The notes under the pieces: generated by a model
Databases searched by the model: none
What the model saw: only the letters and a program-made list of their open reading frames with translations
What the model was told of the DNA's origin: nothing
Shown: piece by piece, positions 17,066 to 25,043 of the stretch
Numbering within the stretch: the first letter of the stretch is position 1
Layout: the number at the start of each line of letters is the position of its first letter
Source of the DNA: Paenibacillus psychroresistens
GTDB taxonomy: Bacteria; Bacillota; Bacilli; Paenibacillales; NBRC-103111
NCBI RefSeq assembly: GCF_009728935.1
Contig: NZ_CP034235.1
Span: forward strand, 5,531,501 to 5,595,500
Length of the DNA: 64,000 nucleotides
Reading direction: 5' to 3'
Program-made: the position numbers and the translations under genes

Positions 17066-17095
17066 TAAATAAAAAGACCCTTTTTCAAGGGCCTT
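17066..17095 (-). terminator. Terminator of the CAP-domain gene
   Basis: Read on the minus strand, a stem around GCCCTT/AAGGGT with a short A-rich loop, followed by a run of five T (17071-17075), about 20 bases after the stop of the 17115-17894 gene. Confidence 0.75.
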
Positions 17096-17114
17096 CATTT
17101 TAGAGATTTATGCT

Positions 17115-17894
17115 TTATCTACCGACAAATTGCTGGGTATACATCTGTCCACATTTCCCACCGTTAATTATGCCAATCCCAATATGAGTAAAGCTCGAAT
17201 TGAGGATGTTTTCACGATGTCCCTGCGAGTTCATTAAAGCTTGATGGGCTGCAGCAACTGTTTGGTTACAGGCAATGTTCTCACCAGCTGATTGAAATGT
17301 AATGCCAAACTGGTTCATCATATCAAAGGGTGATCCATACGTCGGTGACTGATGCTCAAAATAATTCAAGTTTATCATGTCCTGACTTTTCAGTCTTGCC
17401 GTCTGGGTCAGCGCCGAATCTACGATTAAGGCCTTCAGCCCCGCTTGAGCCCTAGCTTGATTAACCATTTGAATCATCTGTTCTTCTTCAGCTGTCAGCC
17501 CCGTAATTGGATATGTTGATGGAGCAGGTTTAAATGGTTGTGACGGTGTACGATTGACAGGTGGAATTGGTGTCGATTTCATTGTGATTTTTAATTGGCT
17601 ATAAGCCCAGAGAATAGATTGCAATGTTTTATCGTCCACCGTACCGGTAACAGGCAACCCATATCGCCTTTGAAAATTTTGCACAGCTGTGGTTGTTAGG
17701 GTTCCATATTGCCCCGTTATCGTTCCATTGAAGTCGCCTAAAGATGCCAGCATCCCTTGCACTGCGAAAACATCCGCTCCCACTGAGCCTTTGCCAACAC
17801 CCCATACTGTTGATATAGGTAAAGTAAGCAACGCTCCACATAATAAACTAATCCAAACTGTTTTCTTCCATTTAAGCTTTATGCTAAGTTTCAT
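17115..17894 (-). CDS. Secreted peptidoglycan-binding and CAP (SCP/YkwD-like) domain protein
   Basis: A 259-residue exported protein: N-terminal signal segment (about 10-32), a peptidoglycan-binding type 1 domain (about 33-92, with VQNFQRRYGLPVTGTVDDKTL), a Pro-rich linker, and a CAP domain (about 128-257). CAP-family hallmarks are visible: the His in FEHQSP, GENIA, and the GHRENILNSSFTHIGIGI segment. In Bacillota such proteins (YkwD type) occur at the envelope or in spore formation; the enzymatic activity of the family is not settled. It has its own terminator, and its position next to the SLH genes fits a cell-surface theme. The start has only a weak ribosome binding site (GTGAG). Confidence 0.88.
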   Translation of the reverse strand: MKLSIKLKWKKTVWISLLCGALLTLPISTVWGVGKGSVGADVFAVQGMLASLGDFNGTITGQYGTLTTTAVQNFQRRYGLPVTGTVDDKTLQSILWAYSQLKITMKSTPIPPVNRTPSQPFKPAPSTYPITGLTAEEEQMIQMVNQARAQAGLKALIVDSALTQTARLKSQDMINLNYFEHQSPTYGSPFDMMNQFGITFQSAGENIACNQTVAAAHQALMNSQGHRENILNSSFTHIGIGIINGGKCGQMYTQQFVGR

Positions 17895-18041
17895 TCGCTA
17901 CACTCACTTCATGTTGGGATAATCTTACTATGCTCACTTATCCCATTTGCTATGCTTATGAGTAGCTAATTAACATTTAAATGTTAATTTTGAAAATTTG
18001 GAGGGTAATCTCCCGTACATACAGCACTATGACGTCTAATT

Positions 18042-18238
18042 CTGCAGTGATACGATGATTTTCAGCATATGGCCGCTTAGATTATTGGAGTAGTATGCTA
18101 TTAGACTGTTTTTCTGCTTATCACGAGTCCTTGCTATGCTATGAAGCTTGAGTACTGCTGCGATGCGCTGATTTCCAGCATATGGTGCCTTGGACTATTG
18201 GAATAGTCTGATGTTAGACTGTTTTTCAGCTTATCGTT
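18042..18238. repeat. Two imperfect ~83-bp direct repeats, noncoding
   Basis: 18042-18124 and 18155-18238 align along their whole length, sharing blocks such as TCAGCATATGG/CCAGCATATGG, ATTGGA-TAGT and TTAGACTGTTTTTC-GCTTATC. The second copy contains the near-palindrome GACTATTGGAATAGTC. They fill the gap between fabH and the CAP gene (17895-18243), where I see no gene. They look like a dispersed intergenic element, possibly transcribed as the fabH 3' end. Confidence 0.7.
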
Positions 18239-18243
18239 GTCAC

Positions 18244-19215
18244 TCAAACTTGCAAAAGCAAGCCAGCTTGCACCAAGCCTCCGCCAAAACCATAGATAAG
18301 CACGGTATCTCCAGCTTTAATTTTACCTTCACGTAATCCCATATCTAAAGCTAGTGGGATCGTAGCTGCTGAAGTATTTCCGTAATACTCCAAGCTTTGC
18401 AATGTTCTTTCTACTGGGAACTCAAGGCGTTCACATATTGATTCTATAATCCTCAAATTTGCACTATGTGGAATGAACCAATCAACATCTGCAAGCGTTA
18501 CATCTGCTTTTTGTAGTAATGCTTCCACTCCTCTAGGCACCGTGCTGACCGCCCATTTGTAGACTTCCCGGCCATTTTGCACAACTTTTTGCGTGTCGAT
18601 TAAGGGCTCTCCGTCCATTTCTTTGGAAATACCCGTACGATATAGGCTCTTCCCGCCTTCTCCCTCAGACATTAAGTGGTAGCCGAGAAATCCTGAAGTT
18701 TCGCTTTGTTCGACTAATGCCGCTCCTGCACCATCACCAAAAAGAATGCATGTGGATCGATCCGTATAATCGGTAATTTTGGACATTGTATCGGCGCCTA
18801 CAACCAGAATCTTACGATGTAAGCCTGCAGCTATTAAACCATTAGCAACATGCAAACCATAAGCAAATCCCGCACAAGTAGCATTCAAATCAATCGCACC
18901 TGCTAGGGGAATGCTGAGCTTAGCCTGGATAAGACTAGAAACGGACGGAAAAGGAAAATCTGGCGTATGCGTACAGACAATAATCAATTCTACATCAGTT
19001 AGTGACTTCCCAGAGCGTGTCATCAGATCTTGTGCAGCCGCAATGCATAAATCACTAGTAAACTCATTGTCATTAGCAATTCTTCGTTCACGAATTCCTG
19101 TCATTTTAATAATCCATTCATCATTGGTATCAACAAGCTTTTCCAAATCTTCATTTGTTAAAATTCGCTCCGGAACATAACTTCCCATGGCGGTTATTTT
19201 GGCGTAAGAGTTCAT
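18244..19215 (-). CDS. fabH: Beta-ketoacyl-ACP synthase III
   Basis: A 323-residue enzyme that condenses an acyl-CoA primer with malonyl-ACP to start fatty-acid synthesis. The thiolase-fold triad is visible: Cys114 in DLNATCAGFAYG, His in FIPHSANLRI, Asn in YYGNTSAATIP. The end with GFGGG is typical. I start it at ATG 19215, preceded by GAGGTGATC; a GTG three codons earlier lies inside that ribosome binding site. The gene stands alone without other fab genes and has a FapR-like operator upstream. It could equally be a second, specialised KASIII paralog, since genomes of this group often have two; the branched-chain or straight-chain primer preference cannot be read here. Confidence 0.92.
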   Translation of the reverse strand: MNSYAKITAMGSYVPERILTNEDLEKLVDTNDEWIIKMTGIRERRIANDNEFTSDLCIAAAQDLMTRSGKSLTDVELIIVCTHTPDFPFPSVSSLIQAKLSIPLAGAIDLNATCAGFAYGLHVANGLIAAGLHRKILVVGADTMSKITDYTDRSTCILFGDGAGAALVEQSETSGFLGYHLMSEGEGGKSLYRTGISKEMDGEPLIDTQKVVQNGREVYKWAVSTVPRGVEALLQKADVTLADVDWFIPHSANLRIIESICERLEFPVERTLQSLEYYGNTSAATIPLALDMGLREGKIKAGDTVLIYGFGGGLVQAGLLLQV

Positions 19216-19251
19216 ATCGATCACCTCAAAAATAAATTTTTAGCATCTAAT

Positions 19252-19270
19252 ACTAGTACCAAGTACTAAT
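19252..19270 (-). promoter_or_regulatory. FapR-like operator upstream of fabH
   Basis: A perfect inverted repeat TAGTAC-CAA-GTACTA (19254-19268), extended by TTA/TAA flanks, matches the recalled FapR consensus (TTAGTAC, three-base spacer, GTxxTAA). FapR represses lipid synthesis genes in Bacillota until malonyl-CoA rises. A candidate -35 TTGACT lies at 19300-19305 with a poor -10 (TAACTT) at 19277-19282, placing the operator just downstream, at the transcription start. Confidence 0.75.
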
Positions 19271-19381
19271 AAACTAAAGTTACACTAAAATAAGCTAGGA
19301 GTCAATATTTCTTTATGAAGAAAGGAGTGAAATTTTCAGTTATAATTAATTTTCTTAACATATTAAACTGAGGAAATCGAA

Positions 19382-20059
19382 ATGAAATTAGAAGAAGCGT
19401 ACAAAAAATTCATTGAAAAACATACCAAAGGTAGAAAAGGTGAGCGTCTCCGAAGATTGCAGGCTGGGCAGGGACATACGATGAGATTATTTTTAGAAAA
19501 TGTTTGGTGGCCAGCACTAGGTAATTTCGAAGATTTGCATCCGGAGTTTGAGATTAATGATTTTAAAGATGGTCTGAGATTCATAGACTTCGCTTTTTTC
19601 ATTTTTGCTTTTCGAATTGCCATAGAGATTGATGATTATGGAACACATATTCAAAAAGCCAGCCGTTGGCAGCATTCGGATCAATGCTTACGACAGAACC
19701 ATTTAACCATAGACGGTTGGAAAATTATCCGGTTTACTCACGATGACATTAAAGAGCGCCCTAGAATGTGCATGCAGATCATCCAGCAATTAATTGGTAA
19801 ATTATCAGGTACGCAGATTATTCAGCATGATCAAATTTCAATTGAAGAGAAAGAAATATTAAGTTTTTGCCTTCGCTTAAACCGTAGCATTACCCCATCT
19901 GATGTTTGTTTGCTTCTTAGCATAGAAAATCAAACCGCTAGAAAAATTCTTCATAGATTAGTTGAAAAATCCTTATTAATTCCAGGAGGTGAAGGTACTA
20001 AAAGAATTAAGTGTTTTCGGCCTTCCACTAATATCGCACCTAGTAGTATTGGACTCTAA
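19382..20059 (+). CDS. Nuclease-fold (DUF559/Vsr-like) protein with C-terminal winged helix
   Basis: A 225-residue protein. The middle (about 45-130) shows the PD-(D/E)XK-type pattern of DUF559/Vsr-like proteins: an Asp in RFIDFAFF, then AIEIDDYGTH, a basic stretch and an ending GWKIIRFTHDDI. The last 80 residues (about 145-215) look like a winged helix-turn-helix of MarR/DnaD-like type (ITPSDVCLLLSIENQTARKILHRL). This points to DNA binding plus possible DNA cleavage, repair or regulation; which one is not decided by the sequence. ATG preceded by GAGGAAATCG; a TATAAT lies at 19341-19346 without a clear -35. It is divergent from fabH and monocistronic. Confidence 0.65.
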   Translation: MKLEEAYKKFIEKHTKGRKGERLRRLQAGQGHTMRLFLENVWWPALGNFEDLHPEFEINDFKDGLRFIDFAFFIFAFRIAIEIDDYGTHIQKASRWQHSDQCLRQNHLTIDGWKIIRFTHDDIKERPRMCMQIIQQLIGKLSGTQIIQHDQISIEEKEILSFCLRLNRSITPSDVCLLLSIENQTARKILHRLVEKSLLIPGGEGTKRIKCFRPSTNIAPSSIGL

Positions 20060-20091
20060 TACCCAGTTAATTCATACAGCCATTGCTATCC

Positions 20092-20345
20092 TAGCGATAT
20101 GTCTTATCGCAACGGCACTGAACCCAGTCTACTCCAAGCATCCTCAGCCACTCTAACGATATTAAATATCTCTACAGCAGCTTTCTCTAACTAACTTAGA
20201 TCTGTAGCGATATTTCTTATCGCTACAGCACTGAACCTAGTCCACTCCTCACTCCCACTGCCACTCTAACGATATTAAATATCTCTACAGCAAGTTTCTC
20301 TAACTAACTTAGATCTGTAGCGATATTTCTTATCGCTACAGCACA
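20092..20345. repeat. 113-bp noncoding tandem repeat with perfect hairpins
   Basis: The unit starting TAGCGATA at 20092, 20205 and 20318 repeats every 113 bp: two full units and a short third. The first copy is diverged, the second and third are nearly identical. Each junction contains CTGTAGCGATA-TTTCT-TATCGCTACAG, a perfect 11-bp stem at 20202-20228 and 20315-20341. A second shorter palindrome (GATATTAAATATC) lies mid-unit. It fills the 20060-20360 gap; no gene is visible there. Confidence 0.85.
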
Positions 20346-20362
20346 AATCCTCCAAAACCCCA

Positions 20363-20406
20363 TTGCACAAACTAATATTATATGTTAAATTACTAATAAC
20401 ATTAGT
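20363..20406 (+). promoter_or_regulatory. Promoter and palindromic operator of the MBL-TetR operon
   Basis: TTGCAC (20363-20368), 17-bp spacer, TAAATT (20386-20391), then a perfect inverted repeat ACTAAT-AAC-ATTAGT at 20392-20406, directly over the expected transcription start. The downstream operon encodes a TetR-type protein, so this is a good candidate for its autoregulatory site. Confidence 0.6.
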
Positions 20407-20429
20407 TTTGCGAAAGGAAGTGTTGTTTT

Positions 20430-21137
20430 ATGCGTACTCGTCAATATGGTACTATTTATCAGCTAACTTTTTTACCTAGAGCTTTTCCGATTAATTGTTA
20501 TTTGGTTGAGGAGGATACGGAGCTGACTTTAATTGATGCTGGGATGCCTTTTAGCAAAAAGGGAATTCTTCAAGCGATCGAGAAAATTGGCAAGCCGCTG
20601 ACTCGCATTGTACTCACTCATGCACATGGAGATCATGTCGGTGCGCTTGATGGTCTGAAGCAAGATCTACCGAATGTTAAGGTCTATATCTCCAAACGTG
20701 ACTCCTTGCTATTAGCTGGCAACAAAAACTCTCAACCCGGCGAACCACAAACGCAAATTAAAGGCGATGTGCCAAAATCCATAAAAACCATCCCTGAAGT
20801 CCTGCTCGAAGACGGAGACCGCATCGGTTCACTGCAAGCTATAGCAACACCTGGTCATACACCTGGCCATATGGCTTTTATTGATGTGAGGAATAAGGCA
20901 TTGATTGCTGGAGATGCTATGCAAACTCGGGGAGGAATTGCTGTATCCGGAACGGTAAAATGGATGTTCCCATTCCCGGCAATGGCAACCTGGCATAAAC
21001 AATCTGCATTAGATAGTGTTCGTAAATTAAGCACCCTCCAACCTTCCCTACTGGCTATTGGACATGGCAATGTTATACTTAATCCTGCAAAAGCTTTAGA
21101 GCAAGCGATTAATGAAGCAGAGAAAGCGTTGAGGTGA
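20430..21137 (+). CDS. MBL-fold metallo-hydrolase
   Basis: A 235-residue soluble enzyme of the metallo-beta-lactamase superfamily. Metal ligands: HAHGDH (His64, His66, Asp68, His69), a later His in GHTPGHMAF, Asp in IAGDAM, and the C-terminal His in IGHGN. This is the full two-metal set, so it is probably active, possibly as a thioesterase, lactonase or glyoxalase-like hydrolase; the substrate is unknown. It is followed after four bases by a TetR-type regulator gene, probably its controller. ATG start after AAAGGAAG. Confidence 0.88.
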   Translation: MRTRQYGTIYQLTFLPRAFPINCYLVEEDTELTLIDAGMPFSKKGILQAIEKIGKPLTRIVLTHAHGDHVGALDGLKQDLPNVKVYISKRDSLLLAGNKNSQPGEPQTQIKGDVPKSIKTIPEVLLEDGDRIGSLQAIATPGHTPGHMAFIDVRNKALIAGDAMQTRGGIAVSGTVKWMFPFPAMATWHKQSALDSVRKLSTLQPSLLAIGHGNVILNPAKALEQAINEAEKALR

Positions 21138-21141
21138 CACT

Positions 21142-21711
21142 ATGGCAGCTCGTCCCGGAATCAATAAATTAGTCGTCCTGCAAGCCGCCATCGAACTCGC
21201 AGACGATATGGGCATAGAACAAGTTACTTTAGCACTCATAGCCCAGAAATTAAAAATCAAAACACCGTCCCTTTATAATCATGTGGATGGCATGCCTGGA
21301 ATTCGCAAGGATTTAGCTAGTTGGAGCTTGAGTCGAATGAAGGATCAGATAGCAAATGCTGCGATAGGTGTGTCTGGAGAAAAAGCTTTGATAGCTATGG
21401 GTTTAGCATATTTGGCTTTTGCTCGCAAACATCCCGGCTTATATGAAGCCACCTTGTCAGCACCTGATCGCGATGATCCTGCTATGCTGCTTTTAGCCGA
21501 CGAGTTTGTAAATTTAATCCTGCGTGTTTTGGAGGTTTATCAGCTTTCCGAAGATGATGCTCTCCATACTGTCCGCGGGTTGCGCAGTATTTTCCATGGA
21601 TTTGTTTCCTTGGAAATAAAAAAAGGCTTTGGATTAGCCTTAGATCGTGATGCAAGCTTTCGCTATATTTTACAGACTTTTCTGAATGGTCTAAAAAATC
21701 CCCATGCTTAA
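21142..21711 (+). CDS. TetR/AcrR-family regulator (WHG-domain type)
   Basis: A 189-residue regulator with an N-terminal helix-turn-helix (about 8-55; VTLALIAQKLKIKTPSLYNHV) and a C-terminal ligand-binding helical domain of the WHG type (GLRSIFHGFVSLE). It begins four bases after the hydrolase stop with GAGGTGA as ribosome binding site, so the two are one operon. It probably represses the shared promoter through the palindrome at 20392-20406. Its last 21 bases overlap the convergent cysK gene tail to tail. Confidence 0.88.
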   Translation: MAARPGINKLVVLQAAIELADDMGIEQVTLALIAQKLKIKTPSLYNHVDGMPGIRKDLASWSLSRMKDQIANAAIGVSGEKALIAMGLAYLAFARKHPGLYEATLSAPDRDDPAMLLLADEFVNLILRVLEVYQLSEDDALHTVRGLRSIFHGFVSLEIKKGFGLALDRDASFRYILQTFLNGLKNPHA

Positions 21712-22611
21712 GTAGCGTTCCCCTGTATCGGGTGCAATGCATAATATCCTACGTCCTGCCCCTAATTGACGAGCAAGCTGAATAGCAGTCCAAACAGAAG
21801 CTCCTGCCGACGGCCCAACCAGAATCCCCTCTAATTGAGCAAGGTCACGGGTCGTTTGCAAAGCATCTTCATCTGAAACCTGGATGATTTTATCATATAC
21901 TTCCGTATTAAGAATAGCGGGAATGAAGCCAGGACTTGTGCCAACCAGCTTATGCGGGCCCGGAACTCCGCCTGATAATACCGGCGATCCCTGCGGTTCA
22001 ACTACATAAATCAAGATATTAGGCAAGCTCTCACGCAAAGCCTCACCCGTCCCCGTAATAGTTCCCCCTGTACCTGATGTCGCAACAAAAGCATCTAAAC
22101 GCCCATCCATTTGCTGCAAAATCTCCACAGCTGTCGTCTTGCGATGAATATCTGGATTCGCCTTATTCTCGAATTGTTGGGGGATAAAACTCCGCGGGAT
22201 TGAAGCTTGAAGCTCCAAAGCTTTATTAATTGCTCCCGGCATCCGCTCACCCGCTGGCGTCAATACAACCTCTGCACCATAAGCTTTAAGTAAATTAATT
22301 CGCTCTAAGCTCATATTATCCGGCATAATTAGAATGGCTTTATAACCTTTAGCTGCTGCGTTCATGGCAAGCCCAATCCCCGTGTTGCCACTGGTAGGTT
22401 CAATAATGGTATCTCCCGGCTGCAATATCCCCGCCTTCTCGGCTTCTATAATCATATTATAGGCGGCTCGATCTTTTACACTTCCGCTCGGATTGAAATA
22501 TTCCAGCTTCACATACACTTCCGCATCATCCGCACCAACCAACCGGTTCAGCCGCACTGCAGGTGTATCTCCAATTAAATCTGTAATGCTGTTTACTAAT
22601 CTTGTTCTCAT
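21691..22611 (-). CDS. cysK: Cysteine synthase (O-acetylserine sulfhydrylase)
   Basis: A 306-residue PLP enzyme converting O-acetylserine and sulfide to cysteine. Visible: GDTPAVRLN, the PLP lysine Lys46 in NPSGSVKDRAAYN, the substrate loop TSGNTGIGLAM, the phosphate-binding GTGGTITGTGEAL and a late PSAGASVWTA. The ATG at 22611 follows AGAGGA by the normal spacing; a longer frame reaching back to 22677 overlaps the upstream gene and has no ribosome binding site. It starts 23 bases after the MFS gene, so the two may be cotranscribed. Paralogs of CysK are common (for instance CysM or MccA-like forms); the exact sulfur donor cannot be fixed by eye. Confidence 0.88.
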   Translation of the reverse strand: MRTRLVNSITDLIGDTPAVRLNRLVGADDAEVYVKLEYFNPSGSVKDRAAYNMIIEAEKAGILQPGDTIIEPTSGNTGIGLAMNAAAKGYKAILIMPDNMSLERINLLKAYGAEVVLTPAGERMPGAINKALELQASIPRSFIPQQFENKANPDIHRKTTAVEILQQMDGRLDAFVATSGTGGTITGTGEALRESLPNILIYVVEPQGSPVLSGGVPGPHKLVGTSPGFIPAILNTEVYDKIIQVSDEDALQTTRDLAQLEGILVGPSAGASVWTAIQLARQLGAGRRILCIAPDTGERYLSMGIF

Positions 22612-22634
22612 GCTAATTCCTCTTTTCAAAACGA

Positions 22635-23852
22635 TTAGGATAGGGGCTTGCTGAGCCAAGGCCGCAAAAAAAACCAAGCTACTAACGGTGCACTACCAAT
22701 ACCCAGCATTAAAAAGTTAATAACCAACGGCTGCTTGCTCCACGAAACAACACCAATAAAAATAAACGAACCCAGCAAGCGTCCTGCACATAACGAGAGC
22801 TCACGAAGCACGATATATTCCACACGCTTCTCTGCACTCTGCTCATTTGCACCAATTTGATCAAATACAACAGAAGTTATTGGAACAATAAAAAGTGGCA
22901 TAAAAAAGGCCGTTCCGACTCCAAATATCAATAGCGTAGTATAATTTAATTTCCAGAAAAACGGTACTATAACCATAATCATCATCAAGATTCCCAGCAA
23001 CATGCTAGTCTTGCGCCAACGCTGCTTGAGCCACTTTCCAACAATAAAAAATCCAACAAAGCCTACAGCCGAAGAAATAAGTGAAAAGTTGCCTAGCTTC
23101 ATTTCATTCTTGGTGTATATGTAAACCAGTAACCCGATCAGAAATCCAAAAACACCTTCACGTACGCCTTGGGCTGCTAAGCTAATCGATATTTTCCGCC
23201 ATGGATGTCCCTTTTTCAATAAAAGCTTCAAGCCAAACATCCATTCATATTGCTGCTGCACCTTGCGTTTTTTCAGAAAAAAACTAAGTACAACCCCGAT
23301 TAGAAAAATAATCAACGATATCGTAAAAATAAGGCGATACCCTGCCGCATCCTTCATATGTGTAATCCAATAACCTGATAGCCAAGGTGCAATCATGCCC
23401 GCCCCAGAACCAAGCAAGCCCATACATCCGTTAAATTTATCTCTTGTATCCCGTTCAGTTACTTCAAAGTATACAATATTAAAGGCAATCCAGAAAAGCC
23501 CAGAGGCTAACCCCATCACCATACCAAGTAAAAATACATAATGTACCGCGTTTACACCAAGCCAAAGGATCAGCAGATAAAATAAAGCCGAAACAGCTAC
23601 ACCTAATCTTAGAGCATGCATTTTATTATGTTCTTTGACCCATTTGCCAGCAATCCAGAAGGTAATTGCCATAGTCAGCTGATTTGCGATCGCAAACCAA
23701 GCTATTAGCGCAAAATCATTCTTAGCAATCCACAAGTAAATGCTAACGAACGTCCCCGACAGTGCATTGGCAATAGCAAACAACCCATTTACAGAAAGAA
23801 GTAGTATGGATTGCCCAGATAAAGCCTTATTATTCGTTTGTTTTGACTTCAT
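22635..23852 (-). CDS. MFS transporter
   Basis: A 405-residue membrane protein with about 12 hydrophobic segments in the major facilitator arrangement, including an internal basic loop after helix 6 (FFLKKRKVQQQY). It resembles B. subtilis YqgE-like permeases by general appearance; the substrate is unknown. ATG after AAGGGG. It lies directly upstream of cysK on the same strand, which raises but does not prove a link to sulfur compounds or amino-acid export. Confidence 0.8.
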   Translation of the reverse strand: MKSKQTNNKALSGQSILLLSVNGLFAIANALSGTFVSIYLWIAKNDFALIAWFAIANQLTMAITFWIAGKWVKEHNKMHALRLGVAVSALFYLLILWLGVNAVHYVFLLGMVMGLASGLFWIAFNIVYFEVTERDTRDKFNGCMGLLGSGAGMIAPWLSGYWITHMKDAAGYRLIFTISLIIFLIGVVLSFFLKKRKVQQQYEWMFGLKLLLKKGHPWRKISISLAAQGVREGVFGFLIGLLVYIYTKNEMKLGNFSLISSAVGFVGFFIVGKWLKQRWRKTSMLLGILMMIMVIVPFFWKLNYTTLLIFGVGTAFFMPLFIVPITSVVFDQIGANEQSAEKRVEYIVLRELSLCAGRLLGSFIFIGVVSWSKQPLVINFLMLGIGSAPLVAWFFLRPWLSKPLS

Positions 23853-23922
23853 TCGATCCCCTTTTGGCAGCGTGACATTGAAGTTAAAGCTTCATTGTTA
23901 CTATATCCAAAAGGGACAAAAA

Positions 23923-24480
23923 TTACTGATTTCCTTTAATTACTTTAATCATAGAATCCCGGTCATCTGGTGATAACATGCTCTCGGTCGAGAAGCAGGA
24001 TGGGCACACATAAAGCTGCAGCTTGAATCCATGAGGTAAAAAGGGTTGACCGAGCGAAACAGGAATCTCCGGGACAAACTTGCTGGAATCTACAGTCTGA
24101 GTGCCAGCTAGGAGCATTAATTCCTGACAACGGAAGCATTCTGGTACTTCAAGCTGAGTATCAAGTACCTGCATAACACCTTCGTGATAAACATCTTTAG
24201 CTTTAATCTCTTCGAGATCGGCTTCATAATCATCTGTGCTGTCATCATCTATATCCTCTTCCAATACACCGACTTGAGCTAACTCCTCTGCGGTTTCTGG
24301 CTCTTCGTCATCTTCATCATCAAAATCAGTTTCATGTTCAATCGCACCACCTAAAGGCAATGAACGATAAGCCTTAAGCTCATTGAAGCAATGCGGACAT
24401 TCTTCCTCAGGTCCAAATTCGGGATCCCATGTAATCTCCATGTGACACCATGGACATATCACTACTTCGTTCTCACTCAT
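23923..24480 (-). CDS. Acidic zinc-ribbon protein of the PspA operon
   Basis: A 185-residue soluble protein with two Cys clusters: CPWCHME...CPHC near the N-terminus (residues 9-32) and CFRC plus CPSC near the C-terminus, suggesting one or two zinc-binding knuckles. Between them lies a very acidic, low-complexity stretch (about 52-88). I do not recognise a named family. It follows the 24-codon gene after 40 bases with its own TGGAGG site, making it the last gene of the pspA-DUF350 operon. B. subtilis ydjG, next to the PspA-like ydjF, is also a zinc-ribbon protein, so the association of a PspA homolog with a zinc-ribbon partner has precedent. Confidence 0.75.
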   Translation of the reverse strand: MSENEVVICPWCHMEITWDPEFGPEEECPHCFNELKAYRSLPLGGAIEHETDFDDEDDEEPETAEELAQVGVLEEDIDDDSTDDYEADLEEIKAKDVYHEGVMQVLDTQLEVPECFRCQELMLLAGTQTVDSSKFVPEIPVSLGQPFLPHGFKLQLYVCPSCFSTESMLSPDDRDSMIKVIKGNQ

Positions 24481-24520
24481 GATTTTCTTGCCTCCATCAA
24501 TCTATCTCTATTAACTTGCC

Positions 24521-24595
24521 TTACCTTAAATAGTACACACCAACAGCTACAAAAACAACCGCTAATGCAAATAACGTGCCCCACAAATACTTCAT
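24521..24595 (-). CDS. 24-residue single-pass membrane peptide
   Basis: A very small gene: MKYLWGT followed by a continuous hydrophobic segment and a final YYLR. The ATG overlaps the TGA of the upstream DUF350 gene (ATGA at 24592-24595), with GGAG ten bases upstream, which strongly suggests translational coupling. The peptide is almost entirely one transmembrane helix with a positively charged end. Small membrane peptides often modulate larger membrane partners; here the obvious partner is the DUF350 protein or PspA. Function is inference; the reading frame and overlap are directly visible. Confidence 0.7.
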   Translation of the reverse strand: MKYLWGTLFALAVVFVAVGVYYLR

Positions 24596-25011
24596 GTTAC
24601 GCTAGCTCCAATTATATAAGACATAGAAACGGATATAATCAAGGTGATTAATCCCACAGCACGATTATCTTTTTTAATTTCCTCATCCGTCTTAAAGAAC
24701 GGGGTTAAAAAATCAAAGACAAAATAAGCTACCAATAGTAGCCCAAAACCAATGGAGGACCAGATCAACGTATCGCCAAGAGTATCATTATTGAGAATTG
24801 CAAAACGAAAAATATTGCTGATTCCAAAAATTTTCCCCCCTGTTGCCATGGCGGCCGCGACATTGCCTTTCTTTATTTCTTCCCAATCCTTGTACTTGGT
24901 AATCAATCCAAAGATAATTAAAAAAATAATCAAAGCCACTACGGAAACCGAGAAAAAGGCCACCGTCTTTAAATACACGTTCGTCATCCAGCTATCGACC
25001 TCAGCGTTCAT
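24592..25011 (-). CDS. DUF350 (YjfL-like) membrane protein
   Basis: A 139-residue integral membrane protein with four hydrophobic segments, including LIIFLIIFGLITKYKDWEEIKKGN and a C-terminal pair ending SYIIGASVT. The KDWEEIKKGNVAAAMA block between helices is the DUF350 signature. Proteins of this family repeatedly occur next to PspA homologs. I start it at ATG 25011, ten bases after AGGAGG; an upstream ATG at 25062 lies inside a hairpin and has no ribosome binding site. The biochemical role is unknown; it is probably a membrane anchor or partner for PspA in envelope stress. Confidence 0.85.
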   Translation of the reverse strand: MNAEVDSWMTNVYLKTVAFFSVSVVALIIFLIIFGLITKYKDWEEIKKGNVAAAMATGGKIFGISNIFRFAILNNDTLGDTLIWSSIGFGLLLVAYFVFDFLTPFFKTDEEIKKDNRAVGLITLIISVSMSYIIGASVT

Positions 25012-25043
25012 ACTATATCCGCCTCCTGCAATAAAATTGCCGA

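Noticed and set aside
22612-22677. A 22-residue N-terminal extension of cysK.
   Set aside because: It overlaps the upstream transporter gene and lacks a ribosome binding site, whereas ATG 22611 has one and matches the normal CysK start.
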